A stretch of DNA of 64,000 nt from Bacillus halotolerans (GTDB lineage: Bacteria > Bacillota > Bacilli > Bacillales > Bacillaceae), in the NCBI RefSeq assembly GCF_001517105.1, contig NZ_LPVF01000009.1, forward strand, positions 179,742 to 243,741, given 5' to 3'. The notes under the pieces were generated by a model that was given only the letters and a program-made list of their open reading frames with translations, was not told the DNA's origin and searched no databases. The number at the start of each line of letters is the position of its first letter. Within the stretch, counting starts at the first letter, position 1. Shown piece by piece: positions 25,254 through 32,663 of the stretch. The translations under genes and the position numbers were made by a program.

Positions 25254-25409
25254 TTATTTCAGCATATAAAAACTTTTCTGTTCTTCTCCTTTTGGTTCTC
25301 TTTGAGTTTTTGGAGAGTTCACCTCCACTTTTGAAGATATGATACCGACTACTGCTGTTACTAATGCTCCGATTAATGCAACAATTATAAGTATAGTGAC
25401 ATATGACAA
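25254..25409 (-). CDS. small single-pass membrane protein, TTG start
   Basis: The 51-residue frame reads (M)SYVTILIIVALIGALVTAVV then a polar tail SSKVEVNSPKTQREPKGEEQ. A GGAGGAGAAAAG sequence lies immediately before the TTG, a much better start than the upstream ATG of the longer frame. One membrane span with a charged cytoplasmic tail recalls type I toxins or small phage proteins, but no match is claimed. Confidence 0.5.
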   Translation of the reverse strand: MSYVTILIIVALIGALVTAVVGIISSKVEVNSPKTQREPKGEEQKSFYMLK

Positions 25410-25599
25410 CTTTTCTCCTCCTATCCAGATAATTATCCAAATAATCAGGAAGTTGTCTACAATTCGCAAAATTTGTCGAACGAAATTGTTGAATAATACA
25501 CGATTTTGTTGTGAAAATGAATTCAACATTCCGCTTACATCACCGAATTCCTAATAATTCCTCCCAGCTGAGTTGGAGTCAGATGATTAAAATGTTCTC

Positions 25600-25690
25600 C
25601 GAAAACTTGAAAAAGTGTTCAAGTATGAAGCAAAAAAAGGACTGAACGATCCTGAAACGTTCCTTGCAGAAAAGACGGAAATTAGATAAA
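25600..25690 (+). pseudogene. repressor-like 3' relic (second copy)
   Basis: The forward frame LRKLEKVFKYEAKKGLNDPE then TFLAEKTEIR ends at a stop. It overlaps in sequence with the relic at 11107-11229 (NDPETFLAAKD...) but has lost the segment between GCA and AAGACGGAAAT. The following AT-rich 220 bases also parallel 11230-11460. Confidence 0.55.
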
Positions 25691-25899
25691 TAAACGCAGC
25701 TAGTTTATTATTATTGATTTCTGTTTATTTAATTCTGTTTACTAATAAGATTTAGATTCTCATTTATAAAGTGATTTTTGAACAACTTAGAAACCCTTAC
25801 AGGGCATAGGTTTTTGTTGTTTTTCTCATTTATATTTTCATGTAGGTTTCTTTTACATTATCATATATAAAAATGAAAATTATATAAGGAGCGTTTATT

Positions 25900-26258
25900 G
25901 TGAAGAGAACCATTGAGTTTGTTTTAAGTTTATAGGGAGCAGATTGGGTGTTGTAGCATCTATCCTAGCTTTAGGTATCGCTTACCTTGATTTATTTTTT
26001 CACTTGATCAGATACTTTGATATGACAAGCGACCTCCTTGTTGGGGCATGGGGATCTTTGATCTTTTCATGCATTGGGTTTACCGCTTCAATTGTTGTCT
26101 TATTCAAACCAAAGTTGAGCAGTGTTTTACTATTTATCTCAGGGATTGGAGGACTTATATGTATTGATTGGTTTTACTTAATACCAGCTATACTTATGAT
26201 GATCCCTGGAATCATGGTGTTTGTAAGGAAAGGAAAAACTGCTCCTAAAGCAATTTAG
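25900..26258 (+). pseudogene. frameshifted DUF4064-like membrane protein gene
   Basis: From a GTG after AAGGAG the frame reads VKRTIEFVLSL and hits a stop. The next frame continues IGSRLGVVASILALGIAYLD and runs as a four-helix membrane protein to 26258 (ILMMIPGIMVFVRKGK). The joined product would be about 118 residues and starts like DUF4064 proteins (KRTxEFVLxLIG). A shortened translation from the TTG at 25944 is possible, so the call as a pseudogene is not certain. Confidence 0.6.
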
Positions 26259-26333
26259 AGCAGAGTATAATTCGACCGAACCAACTGGCGGTTCTGTTAG
26301 TGTATAGTCATATTTTAGATAAACTAATTGTTA

Positions 26334-26753
26334 TTATTGAACAGTACCATAATCAAAATCAATATCTTTCTTTTCTAAATCCCCCTTAACATTTTTAGCA
26401 TAGGTCATGGTTAAATGTACGCTTTTATCTATCCACCAAGTTCCATCATCAGTATTCGTATCCCAAGTAACATCTATATCTCTGTTAAAATTCTCAAAAA
26501 ACACCAAATCCCCAACAGCTACTGTTTTTCCGTTGATCTTGTAATATATTAAAACAATTTTCTTATCAAATATACCTGTCCCGTGCTTTACGATTGTTAA
26601 ACTATAAGGCTTGTTAGGACATTGCTCTTCTAGTATAATTTCAGGATTTAAAAATAAAACATAACAGATGAATAAAATTGGAACAATCATTAACCTTTTT
26701 AATAAATTTTTATTGATATTAAACCCCTCCAGCAAGAAAACTCCGTTTAACAA
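26334..26753 (-). CDS. DUF5412-like protein with N-terminal membrane anchor
   Basis: The frame encodes up to 139 residues: a membrane helix (about 20-37, RLMIVPILFICYVLFL) and an exported domain with CPNKPYSLTIVKHGTGIFDK, VGDLVFFENFNRDIDVTWD and GTWWIDKSVHLT. The strand-rich domain resembles DUF5412 of Bacillus. The true start is unclear: GGAGGGG lies at about residue 9, so translation may begin shortly after it with a non-ATG codon. Function unknown. Confidence 0.6.
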   Translation of the reverse strand: MLNGVFLLEGFNINKNLLKRLMIVPILFICYVLFLNPEIILEEQCPNKPYSLTIVKHGTGIFDKKIVLIYYKINGKTVAVGDLVFFENFNRDIDVTWDTNTDDGTWWIDKSVHLTMTYAKNVKGDLEKKDIDFDYGTVQ

Positions 26754-27006
26754 TCCATTTCATTTGGGATACACCCCTATCTTTTGAACGTACTCAGGCA
26801 TAGGCAAAAAAATAAAGCGTTTCATTTCGTATTATAAGGCAGGGATAGGGTAAACGGAAGAAATGTAAAGAGGGCAAAAAGCTGCTGACGAGGAGTCAGC
26901 AGCTATACATGCATCTTCTGTAGAAGTCCTTATCAATAATAATATATTCAATATCAAGTCCGTTATTTCCAATTGATGAGGAAACGCTCAAGGCCAAGGG
27001 CCGTTT

Positions 27007-27756
27007 TTAATGCGCCATCATCTCATGGGCAATATCGTGTCCATCCATTTTTGACGGGTAATAGGTAGGCCAGTTTTTGACTTCATCAAGTAAAGCTTCA
27101 CGGTCGTCACCCCAATACAGATGGTAATGGCTGGATTTAGCCGGATAGATACTATGATCACTAAACTGAATATACTGAGGAAGTCCTTCAGCTTCTTTAG
27201 CAAGTTTGAATATGTATCTTACCCCTCTATTGCCCGCATCATATGTTAAAATTTCGTACCCGTCATACGTATACTTACCAGAATATTCTTTTCCATTTTT
27301 GAAGAACGTTACAGTATCTTTCTGAATTACAATACGCTCAACATCTGTTTTATACCCTTTTTTATAATACTCTTTATATTCTTCAGCTGTCTTGTCGCCT
27401 TCGTGTTCTGCTTTATAAGAAAATACTTCGTCAAGAGTACCATCTTGCAGGTATGAATATACAGATTGCCAGTCTCCTTCCCAGTCAGAAAGTGAACGAT
27501 CCTTTACTTGACTGTTTTTAAAATCGCCTTCATAAATTTTTTCTGTTTCTTCATCATGTGCATGATTATGATCGTGAGCATGTTCGTGTGTGTGACTTTC
27601 AGATGATTGCTCTTGCGTTTTAGAAGAGTCTTCTGCAGCTGATGAGGATGATGTTGTTTTAGACTCGCCTTCGGATGAACCTGAATTCTGACATCCTGCC
27701 AATACTAGTAATGAACCAATCGCTAATATCCCTAACCTCTTTGCAAATAAAATTCC
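27007..27756 (-). CDS. zinT: ZinT-like zinc-binding lipoprotein
   Basis: The 249-residue protein (yrpE in B. subtilis nomenclature) starts at the ATG after AGGAGAAGGAG; the longer frame lacks a site. It has a lipoprotein signal with lipobox LAGC (about residue 22), a Ser-rich linker, a His/Asp-rich stretch SHTHEHAHDHNHAHDEE that can bind zinc, and a ZinT/YodA lipocalin-like domain (LSDWEGDWQSVYSYLQDGTL, then SSHYHLYWGDDREAL near the end). ZinT hands zinc to the ZnuABC importer. A Zur-like box overlaps the promoter. Confidence 0.92.
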   Translation of the reverse strand, partial: GILFAKRLGILAIGSLLVLAGCQNSGSSEGESKTTSSSSAAEDSSKTQEQSSESHTHEHAHDHNHAHDEETEKIYEGDFKNSQVKDRSLSDWEGDWQSVYSYLQDGTLDEVFSYKAEHEGDKTAEEYKEYYKKGYKTDVERIVIQKDTVTFFKNGKEYSGKYTYDGYEILTYDAGNRGVRYIFKLAKEAEGLPQYIQFSDHSIYPAKSSHYHLYWGDDREALLDEVKNWPTYYPSKMDGHDIAHEMMAH

Positions 27757-27778
27757 CATTACGACACTCCTTCTCCTC

Positions 27779-27799
27779 AAATCGAAATTATTACGATTT
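27779..27799. promoter_or_regulatory. Zur box in the zinT promoter
   Basis: On the minus strand the 21-base site reads AAATCGTAAT-A-ATTTCGATTT, one base off the perfect palindrome AAATCGTAAT-N-ATTACGATTT used by the zinc repressor Zur in B. subtilis. It lies between the -10 box and the start codon, where binding would block transcription. Confidence 0.85.
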
Positions 27800-27801
27800 G
27801 T

Positions 27802-27830
27802 ATTATACATTTATCTTATGCAAAGATCAA
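27802..27830 (-). promoter_or_regulatory. sigma-A promoter of zinT
   Basis: On the minus strand TTGATC (27830-27825) and TATAAT (27807-27802) are separated by 17 bases, a consensus-type sigma-A promoter directly upstream of the Zur box. Confidence 0.75.
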
Positions 27831-28066
27831 AGGTAAAATGAGATGTTTTCATGATTTTATCATCTTACTTTCTGTCCTCTTGACTGTTCATACAAATACA
27901 AACACAATTTCCTCGGTCTTTCATTTATGTAATTAAAGTTATCATTCATGAGTGGGCTATCCTAGCGATTGAGTTATCTATAAACAGGAAAAAACCACAC
28001 CAACAAAGTTGGTATGGTTCATTCTGATAGGCCCTAAGAAGAGACTCTATTGTACGGAGTATACAG
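27831..28066. other. intergenic stretch before yraI-like genes
   Basis: It contains a terminator-like hairpin with AACCACACCAACAAAGTTGG and TATGGTT (about 27993-28018) that could end the SH3-like gene. Nothing else is recognised. Confidence 0.4.
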
Positions 28067-28429
28067 CTAGTTGCATCGGTAACCGACCGGACCGTCAGAA
28101 CCTGTATACACATATGTGTCAGAAACATATCCAATATTCACGATCCCCCGGGAATCTTTCCACTGGATTTGATCCCAAATATTACTCGTTCCATACTTCC
28201 CGGTAACAGTCGTTCCATAAGCGTAACAATAGTAAGGAACACGCGAGCCGCTAGGAATGGAAAGCATAATAGGATAGTTTGTACCTGGACCGCTGCGCAT
28301 ATTTACAGGCGCACCGCTGCTTGTTGAAACAGTAAAGTACTGAACGGCAAGTGCTTGACTGGAAAAAATAAATAATGATGCAACCATAACGGTTAACATA
28401 CTCAGCATTTTCAGTTTAGTCAATGTCAT
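28067..28429 (-). CDS. secreted SH3-like protein (YraI/YraJ type), copy 1
   Basis: The 120-residue protein has a Sec signal (LKMLSMLTVMVASLFIFSSQ, cleavage after ALA) and a single bacterial SH3 domain with VNMRSGPGTNYPIMLSIPSG, the signature of wall-binding SH3b modules, and Cys residues near PYYCYA and GYRCN that may form a disulfide. It is a tandem paralogue of the next gene. B. subtilis has neighbouring yraI and yraJ here; which name belongs to which copy is not certain. Confidence 0.82.
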   Translation of the reverse strand: MTLTKLKMLSMLTVMVASLFIFSSQALAVQYFTVSTSSGAPVNMRSGPGTNYPIMLSIPSGSRVPYYCYAYGTTVTGKYGTSNIWDQIQWKDSRGIVNIGYVSDTYVYTGSDGPVGYRCN

Positions 28430-28474
28430 CCCTCTTTCTTCAATTCCTTCATTTTAAAAATGATAGAACATATG

Positions 28475-28834
28475 CTACCAGCTGCATTTAGGAACAACCG
28501 GACCGTCTGAGCCTGTATACATATATGTATCAGAGACAAATCCAGGAACGATCTCCCCGCTGGCAAGCGTCCGCTCTGTGTAATTCCAAATATTACTCGT
28601 TCCATACTTTCCAGTTACAGTTGTACCGGTTTTGTAGCAATAGATCGGGATGCGGGTTCCGCTCGGAATAGTCGTTACGATCCCCCAACTTGTACCTGGG
28701 CCGCTGCGCATATTTACAGGCGCACCGCTGCTTGTTGAGACAGTGTAATACTGAACTGCTTGTGCATGACTAGAAAAAATGAAGAATGACGCTACCATAA
28801 CGGTTAACAAACTTGCTATTTTTAGCTTTCTCAA
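28475..28834 (-). CDS. secreted SH3-like protein (YraI/YraJ type), copy 2
   Basis: This 119-residue paralogue begins MRKLKIASLLTVMVASFFIF, has a signal peptide cut after AQA and an SH3b domain (VNMRSGPGTSWGIVTTIPSG, VTGKYGTSNIWNY). Cys pair PIYCYK and VPKCSW matches copy 1. The two genes lie 45 bases apart, are co-oriented and share long identical blocks (YGTSNIW, SDTYxYTGSDGPV). Probably sporulation- or stress-related wall proteins; no direct evidence. Confidence 0.82.
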   Translation of the reverse strand: MRKLKIASLLTVMVASFFIFSSHAQAVQYYTVSTSSGAPVNMRSGPGTSWGIVTTIPSGTRIPIYCYKTGTTVTGKYGTSNIWNYTERTLASGEIVPGFVSDTYMYTGSDGPVVPKCSW

Positions 28835-29088
28835 CTTATACTCCTCCTCATCATAAATGTCATGCGTCTGGCTTTCTTACATTCAGTTCAGGAATGATTC
28901 GGCAGACCACCTTCTCCCCTTTCGTTTACATATATTGATATCATATTACCATCAAACAGGTATATGAGAAGTGCCATTATTACTGAATTTCCAGACAGGA
29001 GAGAGGATAAAATTTGGGAATATAGGAATTGCAATGCAATCCGAAATAATGCATGAAAGATATGTCACACACCAATTAAAAGCGATTT
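28835..29088. other. intergenic stretch
   Basis: No gene seen. It should contain the promoter of the two SH3-like genes on the minus strand. Confidence 0.4.
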
Positions 29089-29748
29089 CTAATCAAAATT
29101 TTTGATGATCCCTCGGTCAGTTTCTATCATGAGTGGTGCATCTATACTGTATTTATTCGAGAATATCCATCTTCTCCCGACGGGACCTAATAAAATATAG
29201 ACTCCTACTTTATACTCCCCCATGAACAGTAAATGATTTTTTGAGAAAGGTTCATCATTTCTTTGCCGAATTCCCAGCTTTAAAAGGTAATCAAAACATT
29301 CTTTAACATGATTTGTAGATAAACCAATCTCGCTTATACCTATTACATTGTCGGGCGTGAATACTTTTGACCTCGTTTCCGGAGAGGTTTCTAATCGAGA
29401 AATAAACTCAACAATATTACCTGCAGGATCTTCAAAATATATCGATCTTGCCTTTGCATTTGCAAAATACACTTCATCGTCACCATCTTCTTCAAGTAAA
29501 TCAACCTTCTTTTTCAGCCATTCTTTAGCTTGTGCGAAAATATTCGAATGGATATTAAACGCAAAATGATAGTAATAGCGATTCGCTTCGTCTTGGTGCA
29601 AGGTTAAAATGCTTTCTCCGACTTGAAATATGGCTAATGTATCAGTTAACGCCAGCCTTTTAAATTGAAGGATATCTTTATAAAAGCTTACAGTTTGATT
29701 AAAACAAGAAACAAATATTTCAAGATTTTTTATTTTCACTATTTTCAT
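29089..29748 (-). CDS. two-domain VOC (glyoxalase-like) protein
   Basis: The 219-residue protein contains two vicinal-oxygen-chelate modules. The first (about 1-120) has VKIKNLEIFVSCFNQTVSFY, YYYHFAFNIHSNI and SIYFEDPAGNIVEFISR, the His/Glu metal-ligand pattern. The second (about 130-205) starts GISEIGLSTNHVKECFDYL and is shorter and less conserved. VOC proteins include glyoxalases, dioxygenases and resistance proteins; the substrate cannot be inferred. The gene resembles no 168 gene I can name at this position. Confidence 0.85.
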   Translation of the reverse strand: MKIVKIKNLEIFVSCFNQTVSFYKDILQFKRLALTDTLAIFQVGESILTLHQDEANRYYYHFAFNIHSNIFAQAKEWLKKKVDLLEEDGDDEVYFANAKARSIYFEDPAGNIVEFISRLETSPETRSKVFTPDNVIGISEIGLSTNHVKECFDYLLKLGIRQRNDEPFSKNHLLFMGEYKVGVYILLGPVGRRWIFSNKYSIDAPLMIETDRGIIKNFD

Positions 29749-30163
29749 CCCCCTCTCTTAATATATCTAAAATGAGAAACAAATTCTTTCTACATTTAGC
29801 TTATTTAAGCTACATCATTAGACTGAAAAATAAAGAACCACCTGCACTTGTTTTTCATCCGCATTTCGTAACTTTAAGGATATGCCTCTTCTATCAGCCA
29901 GCAGCCGTAGGATCTCCAATTTTATAGCTTCAGTCACATTGTTATCTGAAACCACTTTCTGAACTCGTCACCAATGTCCTGACTTACTCGTTCTAGTTTT
30001 CTAAATCAAAATGACAGAGAACTTTGCCCCCTTTCTTGTCATGTGTATCGACATCCTAAAATAATAGCGGATTTTTTATAATATGAGTTTCTTGTCTAGG
30101 ACAACCTTTTTTCTTCATCATAACTTATATAGTAAGACAAGATTTTTTGAGAGGGTGATTTTG
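29749..30163. other. 415 bases without an intact gene
   Basis: A minus-strand frame reading SDNNVTEAIKLEILRLLADR then ISLKLRNADEKQVQVVLYFS (about 29825-29960) has no start of its own and is interrupted, so it may be the tail of a lost gene. No other feature was found. Confidence 0.4.
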
Positions 30164-30532
30164 ATGAGCTGCAGCAACGGTGGGTTTAGAAGTGTGGACG
30201 AATTCATGTTCGGCTCTCGTCGCGGGAACAACGGTACCAATAGCTTCAATGGCTTCAATGGCTTCAATGGTTTTAATGGGGGCAATGGAGGCAACAATGT
30301 AGAAACAATTGTTTCTCCCACAAGAAATGTTGTAAATACGACAACCAATGAACGTACTGTTAGACGTGTTCAGCCGACTCACATTGTTAATGTTAATAGA
30401 AATGTTACAAGAGTAGAAAATTACTATCCAGTGACACAATCTGCAGAGAATGAAAATATCGTTGAGGAATATGATTGTGGAAGTGACTTAAGAAATCCAT
30501 GCTGTAAACCAGTAAAAAGATGCAATAGGTAA
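30164..30532 (+). CDS. yraG: CotD-like spore coat protein
   Basis: The 122-residue protein starts MSCSNGGFRSVDEFMFGSRR after GAGAGGGTGA; the longer frame from 30083 has no site. A low-complexity run of FNG units (FNGFNGFNGFNGGNGGNN) is followed by the CotD-family core VETIVSPTRNVVNTTTNERT and VQPTHIVNVNRNVTRVENYY, and a Cys-rich end (CGSDLRNPCCKPVKRC). CotD proteins are inner-coat components made under sigma-K. In B. subtilis yraG/yraF encode such proteins at this place; the exact symbol is from context. Confidence 0.72.
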   Translation: MSCSNGGFRSVDEFMFGSRRGNNGTNSFNGFNGFNGFNGGNGGNNVETIVSPTRNVVNTTTNERTVRRVQPTHIVNVNRNVTRVENYYPVTQSAENENIVEEYDCGSDLRNPCCKPVKRCNR

Positions 30533-30554
30533 TGATTCAATAAAGATTCATTTT

Positions 30555-30579
30555 AGGCATCCTTATGGATGCCTTTTTT
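30555..30579 (+). terminator. terminator of the CotD-like gene
   Basis: The hairpin AGGCATCC ttat GGATGCCT is followed by six T. Confidence 0.85.
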
Positions 30580-30732
30580 ATTACCCTACTCTTTCAGATT
30601 TTCGGCTTTAAAATGAAGAGAAATGAGTTGGTTTCTTTTGAAGATAACCAGTTAACAAAACGCTCGTATAAAAACGGGAGACCTTGGAGCGAGTCCCTTA
30701 AAATGACAATAAAAAAGGGAAGATTTTTCTCC

Positions 30733-31011
30733 TCATTTCTTTATGAACTTGTTTTTTTGCAAATGATCTTCTATCGCTTGTAAAGCCTGATACTCGTCAA
30801 CGCCATTAGCTCTTATCTTCATGTGGGTATTAGGTTTAATTCCTAGTGACATCACATCAATGAGGGACTTGGGTGTATTTTTCAGGTCGACAGATTCCCC
30901 TAGATATTCAAGATATATACTGGAGCTGAATTGACAAGCCGCACGTACTAACAAGGCCGCTGCACGGGCGAAGCCTGTACTCGCGATAATTGTATACTGT
31001 TTTTCTATCAT
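30733..31011 (-). CDS. HPr/Crh-like protein lacking the catalytic histidine
   Basis: This 92-residue protein has the HPr fold from end to end: KQYTIIASTGFARAAALLVR at the N-terminus, SIYLEYLGESVDLK in the middle, then SLIDVMSLGIKPNTHMKIRA and ALQAIEDHL. HPr has G-I-H15-A-R-P at its phosphoryl-transfer site; here the sequence is G-F-A-R-A, best aligned as a clean loss of the His codon plus Pro to Ala. A serine stands at the place of regulatory Ser46, but with three extra residues (TPK) just before it. Crh also lacks His15 (Gln) and acts only through Ser46. AAGGAG precedes the ATG. A regulatory HPr-like role with CcpA is possible, not shown. Confidence 0.8.
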   Translation of the reverse strand: MIEKQYTIIASTGFARAAALLVRAACQFSSSIYLEYLGESVDLKNTPKSLIDVMSLGIKPNTHMKIRANGVDEYQALQAIEDHLQKNKFIKK

Positions 31012-31147
31012 TCTCCCTGCTCCTTAGGCCTGAAAATTCCTTAAAGAATTGGAATAGGCCAGTTTTTATTCATAAGCCCTCTATTCTTTCTCTCAATCTG
31101 AAACATAGTATCTTGTTGATTTCCAGCAATATCGTTTTCGAGCACAA
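31012..31147. other. intergenic stretch upstream of the HPr-like gene
   Basis: No gene seen; it should contain the promoter for the HPr-like gene on the minus strand. Confidence 0.4.
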
Positions 31148-31222
31148 TTAATGATGACCAACTATTCGGTGAGGTACATATGGTCCTTCTAGAAACCTAA
31201 CTTCTGCAGGCGTCAATTTAAT
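31148..31222 (-). pseudogene. C-terminal relic of an aldo/keto reductase
   Basis: The minus strand reads [23 protein letters not shown] and stops, matching the end of aldo/keto reductases (L-x-x-E-E-x-x-x-L-E-x-P-Y-x-P-H-x-x-x-G-H). It abuts the adhB relic at 31223 head to head, marking a rearrangement junction. Confidence 0.6.
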
Positions 31223-31882
31223 GGCGGGTACAGCCAAAAAATCGTTGTCACTGACAGGTTCGTTGTTCGGATACCGGACAGTTTGGAGATGGATGTTGCC
31301 AGCCCTCTACTGTGTGCAGGGATTACAACCTATTCCCCTCTAAAACACTGGAACGTCGGCCCAGGCAAAAAGGTTGCAATTGTAGGAGTCGGCGGGCTTG
31401 GTCATTTGGCGATTCAATTTGCGCATGCTTTGGGTGCAGAGGTAACCGTCCTGAGCCGCTCTATGAATAAGAAAGAGGAAGCCCTTGAACTAGGGGCTGA
31501 CCATTACTATGCAACCAGTAATCAAGCTGCATTTATTGAATTGGCCGGGCGTTTTGACGTAATCTTAAATACAGTATCCGCGAACCTTGATGTAGATGCC
31601 TATTTATCAATGCTTCGGATAGACGGAACACTTGTGAATGTAGGGGCACCGGCCGAGCCGGACAAATATAGTGTATTCTCCTTAATCATGGGCCGCCGCA
31701 GCCTAGCAGGTTCTCTTGTCGGCGGAATTCCAGAAACACAGGAGATGCTTGATTTCGCTGCTCAGCATGGCATTGCACCTAAAATTGAGGTGATTCGTGC
31801 CGATCAAGTGGATGAAGCATATGAGCGTGTTCTTCGCAGTGATGTACGCTACCGATTCGTTATTGATATCTCTACATTATAG
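31223..31882 (+). pseudogene. adhB: truncated adhB, zinc-type alcohol dehydrogenase
   Basis: The open frame starts in the middle of the protein ([20 protein letters not shown]) and includes the Rossmann domain [20 protein letters not shown] and the C-terminal [18 protein letters not shown]. The whole zinc-binding first half (GHE, catalytic Cys, structural zinc cysteines) is missing, so an enzyme from the 31283 ATG would be inactive. The intact enzyme is about 378 residues. The position before yraA fits adhB of B. subtilis. Confidence 0.88.
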
Positions 31883-32056
31883 TTGTAAAAGGTGAGGTAG
31901 CCTCGTTTTGGCTGCGCTTTTACCCTATGAAAATCATAAAACGTATAAACAACTCTTCCCAGGACTCTTGCGAAAAACATCTCAAGCAAATATTTTGAAG
32001 GACGATGAACGTGCCTGTTATTCTATGGTATATAGGAATTCATAGGAGGTATAAAT

Positions 32057-32566
32057 ATGAGCAAAAAAATCGCTGTTCTCGTTACAGACCAATTCGAAGA
32101 TATCGAATATACAAGTCCGGTAAAGGCATACGAAGAAGCTGGCCATAGCGTCGTTGCCATTGATTTGGAAGCAGGCAAGGAAGTTACCGGTAAACATGGC
32201 GAGAAAGTGAAGATCGACAAATCGATCGCCGACGTAGATGCAAGTGAATTCGATGCTTTATTAATTCCTGGAGGATTTTCCCCAGATTTGCTTCGCGGAG
32301 ATGACCGGCCGGGTGAATTCGCGAAAGCATTTGTAGAAAATGAGAAACCTGTTTTCGCTATTTGCCATGGCCCGCAGGTACTCATTGATACGGATCTTCT
32401 GAAAGGCAAAGACATCACTGGCTACCGCAGCATTCGCAAAGACTTGATCAACGCTGGTGCAAATTACAAAGATGAAGAAGTAGTCGTCAGCCATAACATT
32501 GTAACAAGCAGAACACCTGATGATTTGGAAGCATTTAACCGCGAATCATTGAACCTGTTGAAATAA
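32057..32566 (+). CDS. yraA: DJ-1/PfpI family protein YraA
   Basis: The 169-residue protein has the PfpI glutamine-amidotransferase-like fold: KKIAVLVTDQFEDIEYTSPV with the conserved Glu, LLIPGGFSPDLLR, and the nucleophile elbow VFAICHGPQVLI with Cys about 103 followed by His. YraA takes part in general stress and protects against methylglyoxal/formaldehyde damage through thiol chemistry; it is reported with adhA/adhB regulation. AGGAGG precedes the ATG. It is intact although its neighbour adhB is truncated. Confidence 0.93.
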   Translation: MSKKIAVLVTDQFEDIEYTSPVKAYEEAGHSVVAIDLEAGKEVTGKHGEKVKIDKSIADVDASEFDALLIPGGFSPDLLRGDDRPGEFAKAFVENEKPVFAICHGPQVLIDTDLLKGKDITGYRSIRKDLINAGANYKDEEVVVSHNIVTSRTPDDLEAFNRESLNLLK

Positions 32567-32567
32567 G

Positions 32568-32604
32568 AAAAAGGCACAGACTGTTTGAGTCTGTGCCCTT
32601 TTTT
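32568..32604 (+). terminator. terminator of yraA
   Basis: GGCACAGACT / AGTCTGTGCC stem with a T run; it lies between the convergent yraA and sacC genes and can serve both. Confidence 0.88.
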
Positions 32605-32663
32605 ATAGAGAAAGCGTAAGAATCTCTATTCCCCCTTCATTTAAAATGCCTCTTTTGCCTTTT

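Noticed and set aside
30230-30300. TTCAATGG-type short repeats as a possible CRISPR or regulatory array
   Set aside because: The repeats are in frame and encode FNG units in the CotD-like protein; no spacers exist.
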